In this document: piece by piece, positions 8,183-17,277 of the stretch | Position numbering within the stretch: position 1 is the stretch's first letter | Layout of the letters: every line of letters begins with the position of its first letter | Assembly: GCF_003989825.1 (NCBI RefSeq) | Contig: NZ_RZHE01000004.1 | Coordinates: forward strand, 62,001-126,000 | From: Vreelandella populi | GTDB taxonomy: Bacteria > Pseudomonadota > Gammaproteobacteria > Pseudomonadales > Halomonadaceae | Length of the DNA: 64,000 nucleotides | Direction: 5' to 3' | Program-made: the position numbers and the translations under genes | Notes under the pieces: generated by a model | Databases searched by the model: none | Seen by the model: the letters and a program-made list of their open reading frames with translations, nothing else | Told to the model about the DNA's origin: nothing

Positions 8183-9667
8183 ATGGCGGCAGCCATTACA
8201 CGCTATCCCTGGTATAAAAAAGAAGATACTGACGCGTTCTTCGCACTTTTTCAGAACAATATTGCTAACTTTATTGTTATTGCGATCACCATGCTGGGCA
8301 TGGGATTTCCCGCCTCCATTGTCTATGGCCAGGTGCTACCGGGAGCGGCTATCGCGGTAATGGTAGGCAACTTCTACTACGCCTGGAGTGCAGCTAGGCT
8401 GGCACGCAAGGAAAACCGCACCGATGTCACTGCCCTCTCGTACGGCATTTCAACACCGGTCATGTTTGTATTCCTGTTTGGCGTGCTGCTGCCTGCCAAA
8501 CAACTAACCGGCGATGTCGAGCTTGCCTGGAAAGTCGCAGTTGCGGCTTGTTTTATTAGCGGCGCCATCGAAGCGGCTATCAGCGTCATTGGCCGCTGGG
8601 TTCAGTATCACCTGCCGCGTGCGGCCATGCTGGGTGCTGTTGCAGGCGTCGCGCTTACGTTCATAGCAGGCGAAATGCTGTTTAAAACGCTGGAAGTGCC
8701 CGTTATCGGCCTTTTAGTATTGGCGATTATCATTGTGGGGCTTGTCGCGCGGGTGAGCATGCCTTTTAAACTGCCTACGTCATTGTTTGCAATTGTTATT
8801 GGCACCGCAATGGCCTACCTGATTGGCGATGCAGGAAGCGAGCGCTTCAGTGATGCGTTTACCCACCTGGGTTTCTACCCACTGCTACCCAACCTGGCCT
8901 GGCTTGAAGGCCTTGGCCTGTTATTTACGGGCATGCTGGCAGTACTGACCGTGGTTCTTCCCATCACGCTTTACAACGCTATTGAAACCATGAACAACGT
9001 TGAAGCAATGGAGGCGGCCGGAGACAAATATGACGTACGCGAATGCCAGGCGGTCGATGGCGTTGGCACGATGATAGGTGCACTGTTTGGCGGCGTTTTT
9101 CCTACCACCGTCTACATTGCCACCGTAGGCGCCAAATGGATGGGTGCAGGCCGCGGCTACAGTCTTCTCAACGGCGCAGTTTATGCGATTGCCACTATGA
9201 CCGGCTTAATTGCCGCTCTGGCCGCCATCATTCCGGTTTCGGTTGTAGCGCCTATTCTGGTTTTTGTTGGCATGTCGATGATTGCCACTGCGTTTCAAGC
9301 CAATGACACGCGCTATTACCCAGCAGTGGCGCTTGCCATGCTGCCTTACTTCGCCAACTACATCATGACCCGGTTTAACCGCGGTGCAGGCGAGGTTGTC
9401 AGCGACATTTCCAGTGCCATTGTGGTGATGGGGCAAGGCGCTATGTTCATGGCAATTCTTTTGGGTGCAATGACCGTGTCTGTCATTGATCATCAGTTTC
9501 GGCGGGCGGCGGCGTTTGCAGCCATTGCGGCAGGCTTTTCGTTTATTGGCCTGATGCATGCCCCAAAACTTGCCTTCAATGCCGCGCCTGAATTTGTAAT
9601 GGGCTATTTGGCAATGGCCCTGTTATTTATATATTTTTCTTTTCAGGAGGCCTCGCACAAGCGCTAA
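8183..9667 (+). CDS. NCS2-family purine/xanthine-type permease
   Basis: Polytopic inner-membrane transporter, about 12-14 hydrophobic segments over 494 residues, no signal peptide. Seen: FFALFQNNIANFIVIAITM at the N-terminus, TALSYGISTPVMF in an early half-helix, and the central ETMNNVEAMEAAGDKYDVRECQAVDG typical of nucleobase:cation symporters of the NCS2/AzgA type, where the acidic residue contributes to substrate and proton binding. Probable substrate is a purine; not proven. I chose the ATG at 8183 because GAGG at 8173-8176 is correctly spaced for it; the ATG at 8171 overlaps that site and has no ribosome-binding site of its own. Confidence 0.85.
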   Translation: MAAAITRYPWYKKEDTDAFFALFQNNIANFIVIAITMLGMGFPASIVYGQVLPGAAIAVMVGNFYYAWSAARLARKENRTDVTALSYGISTPVMFVFLFGVLLPAKQLTGDVELAWKVAVAACFISGAIEAAISVIGRWVQYHLPRAAMLGAVAGVALTFIAGEMLFKTLEVPVIGLLVLAIIIVGLVARVSMPFKLPTSLFAIVIGTAMAYLIGDAGSERFSDAFTHLGFYPLLPNLAWLEGLGLLFTGMLAVLTVVLPITLYNAIETMNNVEAMEAAGDKYDVRECQAVDGVGTMIGALFGGVFPTTVYIATVGAKWMGAGRGYSLLNGAVYAIATMTGLIAALAAIIPVSVVAPILVFVGMSMIATAFQANDTRYYPAVALAMLPYFANYIMTRFNRGAGEVVSDISSAIVVMGQGAMFMAILLGAMTVSVIDHQFRRAAAFAAIAAGFSFIGLMHAPKLAFNAAPEFVMGYLAMALLFIYFSFQEASHKR

Positions 9668-9682
9668 CCCATTCCACCCCTA

Positions 9683-11029
9683 TTAGGCGTTATATCCCGC
9701 CTGCCGTTGCGGGCGGGATAATATACGCTTCAACACTGCCCAGGCCGTCAAGCCTGCCAGAACATTACCCAATGCTGCACCACTGGCCAGGCCCCACCAG
9801 CCAAAAAGCTGTGAGCCTATCCATAAACAGGGCAAATAACAGATGAACAGCCGTGCGCTGGAAAGCAGCATGGCGCGCAGCGGCCAGCCCAGCGCATTAC
9901 CCGCCGACACGACTAGCATACAGACGCCAAGTGCTGCGTAGCTTGGCAGCAAAAAACGAATCAGCAGCGTTAGCTCACTTTGTACGTTAGGTGTCCCCGC
10001 CAGCGCCATGGCAAGCCACGGGGCGCATAGCGCAAGCAACAGGCCAAGCGTTAGCTGCCATACAATGGCAACTTTCAGCGCTAGACGCATAAGCTGCTGG
10101 ATTTGCCCCCAATCGCCTGCGCCATAACAGCGACCCAACCAGGGAGGAAGCGACATGGTCATGGCGAGGATTACCATTAAAGACAGGGTCTCTAAACGGC
10201 TAGCCAATCCCCAGGCCGCCACCTGGGTATCACCCAACCCGGCTACCACTGAAATGGTTAGCATTCCGGCCAAGGGTGGCATCAACTGGCTGACCATGGC
10301 CGGTGCGGCAATTCCCAGATAGGGCCGCCAGGAGCGCTTTGCCTCCTGCCATATCCCCATATGCGTCACCCACTGCATGCGTATAAGTTTATGAATGGTA
10401 ATTATCAGGCCCAGCGTAAAAGCAATGCACGTTGCCCATGCGGCTCCCGGTAAGCCCCATCCATCCCACGAGCCAAAACCAAAGATGAACAGCGGATCCA
10501 ATACCAGGTTGGCAATGCTGCTCAGCACCATCATTTTGCCCGGAAGCCGGGTATTGCCATGGGCACGGAACACGCTATAGATAAAATAAAGCAGTGCCCC
10601 TAGCCATGCTGAAAAGAGCTGCGGCCCCCAATAGATGCGGATGTAGGAAAGCGCAGTGGTGTCCGCTCCTAGCTGGCGGAAAATGGGCTCATAAAAAACC
10701 CATAATCCGATACAGATAATGCCAATGATGGCACCGCCAGCAATGAGCACCAGACTGCTCAATCTTTTCGCGCGGGCATGCTCATTCGCGCCCAAGGCGC
10801 GCGATATGAGTGCTGCAATCGCAATTCCCATCCCTACCTGGATGCCGATGATTAAAAACGAAAGCGGAAAAGTAAACGACTGCGCAGCCAAGGGAGCCGT
10901 ACCTAAACGAGCAATAAAAGCACTATCCACAAGTTGAAAACCTAATAGCGCCAACACACCGATTGCCATCGGCCATGTCTGGCGCCATAAGGTTATTGCC
11001 AACTCGCGCTGCTGCAAGGGATGGGACAA
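9683..11029 (-). CDS. MATE-family multidrug/cation antiporter (DinF/NorM type)
   Basis: Inner-membrane efflux protein that uses Na+ or H+ gradients. Twelve hydrophobic segments; seen: PMAIGVLALLGFQLVDSAFIARLG in helix 1, GMGIAIAALISRALGANE, FRAHGNTRLPGKMMVLSSIANLVLDPLFIFG (the conserved N-x-x-L-D-P-x-F element) and a second MATE repeat from about residue 245. I chose the TTG at 11029 because AGGAG lies 8 bases before it; another in-frame TTG lies 21 bases upstream without a visible ribosome-binding site, and the first internal ATG would cut into helix 1. It converges on the NCS2 gene with a 15-bp gap. The substrate is unknown. Confidence 0.87.
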   Translation of the reverse strand: MSHPLQQRELAITLWRQTWPMAIGVLALLGFQLVDSAFIARLGTAPLAAQSFTFPLSFLIIGIQVGMGIAIAALISRALGANEHARAKRLSSLVLIAGGAIIGIICIGLWVFYEPIFRQLGADTTALSYIRIYWGPQLFSAWLGALLYFIYSVFRAHGNTRLPGKMMVLSSIANLVLDPLFIFGFGSWDGWGLPGAAWATCIAFTLGLIITIHKLIRMQWVTHMGIWQEAKRSWRPYLGIAAPAMVSQLMPPLAGMLTISVVAGLGDTQVAAWGLASRLETLSLMVILAMTMSLPPWLGRCYGAGDWGQIQQLMRLALKVAIVWQLTLGLLLALCAPWLAMALAGTPNVQSELTLLIRFLLPSYAALGVCMLVVSAGNALGWPLRAMLLSSARLFICYLPCLWIGSQLFGWWGLASGAALGNVLAGLTAWAVLKRILSRPQRQAGYNA

Positions 11030-11066
11030 GCTCAAAACTCCTGTGATCAAATCATGCTGTTATAAA

Positions 11067-11097
11067 CAAAAAAACCACCACCCAACAAAGGTGGTGG
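11067..11097 (-). terminator. Terminator after yceI
   Basis: Perfect 8-bp stem CCACCACC/GGTGGTGG, 7-base loop, followed on the minus strand by eight T residues. Confidence 0.9.
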
Positions 11098-11115
11098 CGT
11101 TTTTACTATAAAAGC

Positions 11116-11697
11116 TTACTGACGAATACCTTCGAACGTCACGTAAAGCTCAAGCTCATGCATCGGCTCAGGGAAATCGCTCATGTCGATGCCAAAATCA
11201 CTCAGCGTCAGCGTCGTCTTGCCTTCAAAACCAGCGCGGTAGTTGCCCCATGGGTCGTCGCCTTCACCAATTAGGGTAACCGGCATTTCGATTTCCTGGG
11301 TTTCACCGTGCAGCGTCAGATCACCGGTGAGAACACCTTCGTTATCCCCAGTTGATTCAAAACCAGTTGATGTGAACGTGGCGGTCGGATACTCGCTAGC
11401 GTTCAGGAAGTCGCCGCTTAGAATATGGCGATCACGCTCGGCATGGTTGGAATCCAGGCTGTCTATCTGAACTTCAAACTCTACAGAAGAGGCATCCAGG
11501 TCATCGGCATCATAAGTGAACTGGCCGTCAAACTCCTTGAAACTACCCAGCAGATAGGACATGCCCAAGTGGCTGATCTTGAACTGAACGAAAGCGTGCT
11601 GACCTTCGGTATCCACTTGATAGTCGGCAGCCTGCACCTGACTCAGGGGCACCAGCAACGCAGCAGCAATGGCAGATGCAGTCTTTTTCAACATCAT
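11116..11697 (-). CDS. yceI: YceI-family periplasmic lipid-binding protein
   Basis: Exported lipocalin-like beta-barrel that binds isoprenoid-type lipids in family members. Seen: a Sec signal peptide (LKKTASAIAAALLVPLSQVQA, cleaved before ADYQVD), then GQHAFVQFKISHLGMSYLLGSFKEFDG, SLDSNHAERDRHILSGDFLN, PTATFTSTGF, LTGDLTLHG and GEGDDPWGNYRAGFE, all matching E. coli YceI. The start was set at the first of two adjacent ATGs 6 bases after AAGGAG; the open frame continues 38 codons upstream without translation signals. It follows yceJ as in E. coli, with a 116-bp gap. Confidence 0.94.
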   Translation of the reverse strand: MMLKKTASAIAAALLVPLSQVQAADYQVDTEGQHAFVQFKISHLGMSYLLGSFKEFDGQFTYDADDLDASSVEFEVQIDSLDSNHAERDRHILSGDFLNASEYPTATFTSTGFESTGDNEGVLTGDLTLHGETQEIEMPVTLIGEGDDPWGNYRAGFEGKTTLTLSDFGIDMSDFPEPMHELELYVTFEGIRQ

Positions 11698-11813
11698 CAA
11701 TATCTCCTTTCTTTCCATAATAGGCGCTACGAGTATAGTGTGGTCGCAGCGTTCGAAAACTCGTTTCTTCAAGTTCTGCCGGCACGAGATTTCCAACCCC
11801 AGCAGTGTCACAT

Positions 11814-12371
11814 TTACATTTTCCGGGGGCGATGCACTGGATTGATCATTCGGATCAGCGTATCGCGCTTATTGATCCAATGGTGCTTGAAGGCAGCCAG
11901 TGCATGGCCAGCGGCCAGAATGACAAGCGTAAGCGCGCTATACCAGTGAATATCGCCAGCGATGCTGGCCTGGTTCGGCAATCCGTAGACCAAAGCGGGT
12001 ACATCAAACCAGCCAAACACACTAATGCTACGCCCGTTTGCCGTGGAGATCAGATAACCACTGCCCATGACAAGCAGCAAAATCACATAAAGCGCAATAT
12101 GCCCCACATGTGCAGCCAGCTTTTCAAGACGGCTGCCTTCACCTGCCGGCGTCGCCTGCATCAAACGCCAGATAATTCTCGCCACAGTGGCCAGCAGCAG
12201 CAAAATTCCAATCGAGCGATGCACCCAAGGGCCCAAGTTATACCAACTATCGTAATAGCCAAGCCCGGTCATCCACCAACCAAGTACGAACAGTCCAATA
12301 GTCACCAAAGCACTTAGCCAGTGAAAAAAAATACTCACCACTCCCCAGCGCATGCGTGTGTTACGCCACAT
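11814..12371 (-). CDS. yceJ: Cytochrome b561 family protein (YceJ)
   Basis: Di-heme quinol-linked cytochrome b of the inner membrane with four transmembrane helices. Seen: RWGVVSIFFHWLSA (heme His), WVHRSIGILLLL, HVGHIALYVILLLVMGSGYLIS, ISVFGWFDVPA, HWYSALTLVILAAGHALAAFKHHWI. Several of these segments match E. coli YceJ nearly word for word, and the yceJ-yceI gene order is also the same. Start chosen at the ATG that follows AAGGA; a 25-codon upstream extension is rejected for lack of similarity. Physiological partner unknown. Confidence 0.92.
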   Translation of the reverse strand: MWRNTRMRWGVVSIFFHWLSALVTIGLFVLGWWMTGLGYYDSWYNLGPWVHRSIGILLLLATVARIIWRLMQATPAGEGSRLEKLAAHVGHIALYVILLLVMGSGYLISTANGRSISVFGWFDVPALVYGLPNQASIAGDIHWYSALTLVILAAGHALAAFKHHWINKRDTLIRMINPVHRPRKM

Positions 12372-12730
12372 CTTTTTTTGTTCCTTATCGAGCCGCCAGC
12401 TATTCCATAAGGTTACCGGCCAGCATGTACCATTAATATTAGGCAAACCGTGAATTTATCAGCAGAGCATACTGATAAGTGGCGGATACGACTGCTGAAA
12501 AAAGCAGAATACTTCATTCGTAAAAACCACTGAATAACCGGCTAACGGCTTTTATACACGCTCACTCCTGTGCTTCTAAGCGAATCTCTCTAAATCATTC
12601 GAAAAATTAGAAATTAACCTGTAATTTTAATCAATTTTATTATTTGTTTTGCGCGCTTAATATTAGCGCATGTCCTAACACGACACGTCATAACGACTTA
12701 AAACTGAATTTGTATTAGAGAGCGCCACTC
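12372..12730. other. AT-rich divergent intergenic region with dyads
   Basis: About 360 bp without a gene, between yceJ and a small secreted protein gene. It holds an inverted repeat TTATCAG-N9-CTGATAA at 12456-12478, a small hairpin CTGCT/AGCAG at about 12492-12507 and a near-palindrome GCGCTTAATATTAGCGC at 12653-12669. It must carry two divergent promoters; none could be pinned down. Confidence 0.5.
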
Positions 12731-13009
12731 ATGAAAAAACTTACTCTTATCACTGCTATTGCCATGACATTCACCTCTACTGCTGTTCTAGCGGAACAGG
12801 GCTCTGGTGAACTCAATGAAATCGTTCACGCCAGCTCTTCAGCTAGTCACAGCGTTGGCGACCTTTACATGACGCCAGCTGATCTGCCGCTTGTAAATGG
12901 CGATGCTGCGAAAAACCGCGTTATCGCCCCGAGCTCTGAAGCTCATCACTCAACCAATAGCGATGATCAGTTTGCCCAGGCAGACCTGCCGCACCGCAAC
13001 GCTTCTTGA
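12731..13009 (+). CDS. Small secreted protein, function unknown
   Basis: 92 residues: a clear Sec signal peptide (KKLTLITAIAMTFTSTAVLA, cleaved before EQGSGE) and a mature part of about 70 residues rich in Ser, His, Asp and Asn without Cys or hydrophobic segments. Two His-containing clusters (HASSSASHS and SEAHHSTNSDD) could bind metal; this is speculation. Supported as a real gene by GAGAG before the ATG, the signal peptide and a strong terminator right after. It is monocistronic. No family recognised. Confidence 0.75.
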   Translation: MKKLTLITAIAMTFTSTAVLAEQGSGELNEIVHASSSASHSVGDLYMTPADLPLVNGDAAKNRVIAPSSEAHHSTNSDDQFAQADLPHRNAS

Positions 13010-13065
13010 GGCAGGTAACCGCTGTTGTTTGAAAGGCAGTTAGAGCTTGCATTTCTTAAGCGCCA

Positions 13066-13093
13066 AAAAAACCCACCGCAAGGTGGGTTTTTT
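13066..13093. terminator. Bidirectional terminator between the small secreted protein gene and metZ
   Basis: Perfect 12-bp stem AAAAAACCCACC/GGTGGGTTTTTT around GCAA. It works on both strands for convergent genes. Confidence 0.95.
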
Positions 13094-13111
13094 CTTTGGT
13101 CGTACCGTTTT

Positions 13112-14311
13112 TTAGCTAGCGGCTAGCGCGTCCAGGCCGCGAGCCAGGTCATGCTGAATATCCTGCTGGCTTTCAAGACCAACGGCCACGCGAATTAACC
13201 CAGGCGAAATACCGGCTGCTTCTTTTTGGGCATCCGATAAACGGCCATGTGTTGTAGTAGCGGGATGGGTGATGGTGCTTTTGACATCGCCCAGGTTACC
13301 CGTAATGGAGAGTAAACGGGTAGCATCAATTACCTGCCAGGCGCCTTCTTGCCCATTGATGACTTCAAACCCCAATACAGCACCAAAACCTTTCTGCTGG
13401 TGCTTGGCAAGTGCATGCTGTGGATGCGTTTCCAGACCGCTGTAATGCACCTTACTTACCGCTGGGTGCTGATCCAACCAGCGAGCCAGCGCCATCGCAT
13501 TTTCACAATGGGCTTTCATACGCAATGAAAGTGTTTCCAGCCCCTTGGTGAATATCCAGGCATTAAAGGGGCTCAGACATGGTCCGCAAGTGCGCACTAC
13601 GCCAAAAATTTCTTCCAGCACATCGTGCTTACCTACCACAGCGCCGCCAATGGCCCTGCCCTGCCCATCCAAGTACTTGGTGGCCGAATGAATGACCAGA
13701 TCGGCGCCCAGCGCGATGGGTTGCTGAAGCGCCGGAGTCAAAAAGCAGTTATCAATCGCCAATAAGGCATTGTGCTGTTTCGCCAGCGCAGCCAAAGCCG
13801 GTATATCCGCAATTTCAGAAAGCGGATTGGAAGGCGTTTCAGCAAATAATAAGCGCGTTTTAGACGTAATAGCCGCTTCCCACGCTTCAAGATTGGAAAG
13901 CTCTACATAACGCGTGGTAATTCCAAACTTGCCCAAGTACTTATCAAACAAGCTAACGGTAGAGCCAAACAGCGAACGCGAGGCAAGAATTTCATCGCCT
14001 GCCGATAACAGCGCCAGTGCTGTAGACAGAATGGCCGCCATGCCCGAGCTTGTGGCAACACAGCGCTCCCCGCCTTCGAGTGCCGCTAGGCGCCGCTCGA
14101 AGGTATGTACGGTCGGGTTGGTAAAACGCGAGTATACGTTGCCGGGCTCTTTTCCACCGAACTTGCGCGCCGCTTCAGCGGCGCTTTCATAGACGAAGCT
14201 GGAAGTCGGAAAAATTGGTTCCGAATGCTCTTGCTCAAAGGTGCGTTGGTGGCCTGCACGAATCGCCAGCGTCTCTAACGACCACTCATCCTGTTGGCTA
14301 TCATTGTGCAT
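13112..14311 (-). CDS. metZ: MetZ, O-succinylhomoserine sulfhydrylase
   Basis: PLP enzyme of the Cys/Met metabolism family; makes homocysteine directly from O-succinylhomoserine and sulfide in methionine synthesis. Seen: SLETLAIRAGHQRT at the N-terminus, SSFVYESAAEAARKF, VYSRFTNPTV, SSGMAAILSTALALLSAGDE, ETPSNPLSEI, IDNCFLTPALQQP and the PLP-lysine motif SATKYLDGQGR (Lys about residue 209). At 399 residues and directly behind purF it matches the pseudomonad metZ locus; a cystathionine gamma-synthase is the alternative, less likely by context. Confidence 0.93.
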   Translation of the reverse strand: MHNDSQQDEWSLETLAIRAGHQRTFEQEHSEPIFPTSSFVYESAAEAARKFGGKEPGNVYSRFTNPTVHTFERRLAALEGGERCVATSSGMAAILSTALALLSAGDEILASRSLFGSTVSLFDKYLGKFGITTRYVELSNLEAWEAAITSKTRLLFAETPSNPLSEIADIPALAALAKQHNALLAIDNCFLTPALQQPIALGADLVIHSATKYLDGQGRAIGGAVVGKHDVLEEIFGVVRTCGPCLSPFNAWIFTKGLETLSLRMKAHCENAMALARWLDQHPAVSKVHYSGLETHPQHALAKHQQKGFGAVLGFEVINGQEGAWQVIDATRLLSITGNLGDVKSTITHPATTTHGRLSDAQKEAAGISPGLIRVAVGLESQQDIQHDLARGLDALAAS

Positions 14312-14352
14312 GGACGTACCCCTTATTTTCAGTAAGCGTCAGTGACCAGAAA

Positions 14353-15873
14353 CTAGTCGTCGAGATCATCATCCTGATTGTGCATATCCACCAGTGCATG
14401 ATCGCCGGCGCTCTGATCCTTGGCAGAATCGTTGCGGCTTGCTTCAAGCACTGCCAGATAGGCCTCGTCGATGTCGCCCGTCACATAGTTGCCATCAAAG
14501 ACCGAGCAGTCAAAGGCTTCCATTTCCGGATTGACTTCGCGGCAGGCATCTTTCAGATCTTCAAGGTCCTGATAGAAGATGCGGTCTGCACCGATAAGCT
14601 CGCCTACTTCATCTTCTGTACGGCCGTGAGCGATCAGCTCGGCGGCAGCCGGCATATCAATACCGTATACGTTTGGATAGCGTACCGGCGGCGCGGCTGA
14701 TGCAAAGTAAACCTTGCGGGCGCCGGCGTCACGGGCCATCTGGATAATCTGCTTACAGGTAGTACCACGTACGATGGAGTCATCCACGAGCAGGACGTTC
14801 TTGCCCTTGAACTCAACATCAATCGCGTTGAGCTTTTGACGTACTGATTTTTTACGCTGGGTCTGGCCCGGCATGATGAAAGTCCGGCCAATGTAGCGGT
14901 TCTTCATGAAGCCTTCGCGGTACGTCACTCCAAGGTGCTGTGCCATTTCCAGCGCAGAGGTGCGTGACGTATCGGGAATCGGGATAACCACGTCAATGTC
15001 GTGATCCGGCCACTCGTTGAGAATGCGATCACCAAGCTTGCGCCCCATCTGCATCCGCGTGCCGTAAACGTAAGCTCCGTCCAGGATAGAGTCGGGGCGC
15101 GCCAGATAAACGTGCTCAAAGATGCATGAGCGCAATAGCGGGCGATCAGCACATACCTGGGTATGGAACTGTCCCTGCATATCGACAAAGATAGCCTCGC
15201 CGGGCCCCAAATCACGCTCTAACTCAAAACCACCAACGTCCAGCGCGACTGATTCAGAGGCAATCATCACATCCTGACCGGCATCCGTTTGGCGAGTACC
15301 AAATACAACCGGGCGAATGCCGTGAGGGTCACGAAACGCCACCATACCAAAACCGTTAATGATCGCGACCGCTGCGTAGCCGCCTTTGCAGCGCCGGTGG
15401 ACTCTACGTACGGCATCAAAAATATCTTCCGCTTCCAGGTGCAGGCCCTGCTTGCCCAGCTCATGGGCAAACACGTTAAGCAGCACTTCAGAATCGGAGC
15501 TGGTATTGATGTGACGCAGATCGGTCGAGAACAGCTCTTGCTTTAACTGCTCAGAGTTGGTCAGGTTACCGTTATGCGCCAACGCAATACCGTAAGGAGA
15601 GTTGACATAAAACGGCTGGGATTCCGCTTCGCTTGAAGAACCAGCCGTTGGATAACGTACGTGGCCAATGCCCAGGTTACCCTTGAGGCGAGCCATATGG
15701 CGGGTGTGAAAAACATCGCGCACCAGCCCGTTACTCTTGCGCAGTAAGAAGCGTCCCTCGCTCCAAGTCATCATGCCGGCAGCGTCCTGGCCCCGATGTT
15801 GAAGTACGGTCAGGGCATCGTAGATTCCCTGATTTACCGCTTGCTTGGCCAGAAGGCCGACTATACCGCACAT
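14353..15873 (-). CDS. purF: PurF, amidophosphoribosyltransferase
   Basis: First committed step of purine synthesis: PRPP plus glutamine to phosphoribosylamine. Seen: Cys2 as N-terminal nucleophile (MCGIVGLL) of the class II glutamine amidotransferase domain, [34 protein letters not shown], then the phosphoribosyltransferase domain with VVIPIPDTS and the PRPP loop [12 protein letters not shown] (about residues 362-373). 506 residues, normal length. It sits between cvpA and metZ, as in pseudomonads. PurR-type control cannot be judged; no obvious PUR box seen. Confidence 0.98.
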   Translation of the reverse strand: MCGIVGLLAKQAVNQGIYDALTVLQHRGQDAAGMMTWSEGRFLLRKSNGLVRDVFHTRHMARLKGNLGIGHVRYPTAGSSSEAESQPFYVNSPYGIALAHNGNLTNSEQLKQELFSTDLRHINTSSDSEVLLNVFAHELGKQGLHLEAEDIFDAVRRVHRRCKGGYAAVAIINGFGMVAFRDPHGIRPVVFGTRQTDAGQDVMIASESVALDVGGFELERDLGPGEAIFVDMQGQFHTQVCADRPLLRSCIFEHVYLARPDSILDGAYVYGTRMQMGRKLGDRILNEWPDHDIDVVIPIPDTSRTSALEMAQHLGVTYREGFMKNRYIGRTFIMPGQTQRKKSVRQKLNAIDVEFKGKNVLLVDDSIVRGTTCKQIIQMARDAGARKVYFASAAPPVRYPNVYGIDMPAAAELIAHGRTEDEVGELIGADRIFYQDLEDLKDACREVNPEMEAFDCSVFDGNYVTGDIDEAYLAVLEASRNDSAKDQSAGDHALVDMHNQDDDLDD

Positions 15874-15986
15874 TCAAGTTACCTCGCTTTAGTGCCATGG
15901 CTTGCCGAAACAAGCCCGTACGTTCTTGAAACTTTTCAGACTGCTTTTAATGTCGGCTCTTACGTTTCGACAGGTAGCAGCAGATA

Positions 15987-16559
15987 CTACTGACTATCCA
16001 TTGACGGAGGCGTAAACCCATCTCGCGTGCGAAGGTCAGGCAATGATATATCGCGTAGTGAAGCAGGCGCTTCGGGAAGCTCACGCTCCCATTGATCCAG
16101 CTGGCTGACCGCCCAGTCGCGTAATTCGATAAAGGTCGGACGTAATGACGCCTGCTGCCATGCCTGAAGCTCAGCCAGCGGTGTCAGCGTAATTAGTACC
16201 GTCGCCACTAGCAGTATTACCGCACCACGTGCGATACCAAACGCCGCCCCGGCAAAGCGATTCAAAAGCCCCATACCCACCCATTCTACCGCAGCGTGCA
16301 CCAGACGGATAACAATTCCGCAGAGGAGAATGACGGCAAAAATCACTAGCGCAAACGCTAATACCAAACGGGCATCGAAACTCTCGATAAACCCGCTCAT
16401 CAGTTCGGCGACCGGCTCGGCAAGCACGCGGGCGACCATCAACGCAACTACCCATGCACCGAGCCCTAATGCTTCTCTTACAAAGCCACGCACAAAACCT
16501 GACAACATCGAAAGCGCAAGTACAGCCAGGAAAACAGCATCAATCCACGTTAACGCCAT
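15987..16559 (-). CDS. cvpA: CvpA family membrane protein
   Basis: Inner-membrane protein of the colicin V production family, with four hydrophobic segments: IDAVFLAVLALSMLSGFVRG, LGAWVVALMVARVLA, LVLAFALVIFAVILLCGIVI and FGIARGAVILLVATVLITL. The N-terminal motif SGFVRGFVREAL is characteristic. The soluble C-terminus (about residues 135-190) is poorly conserved. The name is historical; in E. coli it is the first gene of the purF operon. Here it directly precedes purF with a 113-bp gap, and its start is 3 bp past the SPOR gene stop. Confidence 0.93.
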   Translation of the reverse strand: MALTWIDAVFLAVLALSMLSGFVRGFVREALGLGAWVVALMVARVLAEPVAELMSGFIESFDARLVLAFALVIFAVILLCGIVIRLVHAAVEWVGMGLLNRFAGAAFGIARGAVILLVATVLITLTPLAELQAWQQASLRPTFIELRDWAVSQLDQWERELPEAPASLRDISLPDLRTRDGFTPPSMDSQ

Positions 16560-16562
16560 TGT

Positions 16563-17243
16563 TTAATCTCTTACCCGTACTAAAAGGCCCTGCACATTGG
16601 CCCGCTGCTTGATTAACGCCATCGCGGCTTCGCCATCTTCAGAGGAGGCATAAGGGCCTACCAACACCGTCGTTAAATTATTATCACGCTGACGCTGGAA
16701 AACACTGAACCCTTCATCTGAAAGCTGACTTCCAAGCCGCCTTGCATTATCGGCATCACCAAAGCTGCCTACCTGAACAGCCCACTCGCCCTGCTGGGCT
16801 GATGTGGGGCCAGAAGCACTTGAGGAGGATGAACTACCTTGGCTACCACTGCCTGTTGAACTGTTGGCAGCCACCAGGTCGGCAATCGGATCATTTTGTG
16901 GCGCCGGTTCGCTGGACGACGAACTCGGCTCCTGATTTGCCGTAGCCGTTTCACTGGGCGCATCGATTTGATCGGTTTGCGGCAGTGCAGGAGAGGCGTT
17001 GATCGGCGCATTCAGCTCATCGCTGCCCGTTACATTATTGGATGAGGGAGGGCTAACCGTCGACGGCATTTGGGGTGCTGCAACGTCACGGCGCGCCGTT
17101 TCAACTGGCTGTTCGATAATAAAAGTGGGCTGAGGTCGCTCTTCACGAGGCGCGGGGTCGCTCATCAGCCAGGGTACAAAAATCGCCAGCAGGGCAAGCA
17201 AGATCACGATACCACTGATGCGTTCTGTTTTACCGTATTTCAT
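16563..17243 (-). CDS. dedD: SPOR-domain protein (DedD-like)
   Basis: Bitopic inner-membrane protein with a periplasmic SPOR domain that binds denuded septal glycan; DedD-type proteins localise to the division site. Seen: a short cytoplasmic start, one transmembrane segment (GIVILLALLAIFVPWLM, about residues 11-27), a long Pro/Ser/Gln-rich linker, and the C-terminal SPOR repeat beginning GEWAVQVGSFGD, with RRLGSQLSDEGF and VLVGPY. Start set at the ATG preceded by GAGGGAG; an in-frame TTG five codons upstream overlaps that site. Same strand and order as in pseudomonads, between folC and cvpA. Confidence 0.92.
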   Translation of the reverse strand: MKYGKTERISGIVILLALLAIFVPWLMSDPAPREERPQPTFIIEQPVETARRDVAAPQMPSTVSPPSSNNVTGSDELNAPINASPALPQTDQIDAPSETATANQEPSSSSSEPAPQNDPIADLVAANSSTGSGSQGSSSSSSASGPTSAQQGEWAVQVGSFGDADNARRLGSQLSDEGFSVFQRQRDNNLTTVLVGPYASSEDGEAAMALIKQRANVQGLLVRVRD

Positions 17244-17277
17244 TATCTTCTCCCTCAAGCGAGCTATGCCTTAAAAG

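Noticed and set aside
9693..9720. Hairpin TATCCCGCC/GGCGGGATA after the NCS2 permease gene
   Set aside because: It lies inside the 3' end of the MATE gene and has no T-run; not called as a terminator.
15987..16559. Colicin V production as a literal function for cvpA
   Set aside because: No colicin genes nearby; the family name is historical and the purF context is the normal one.
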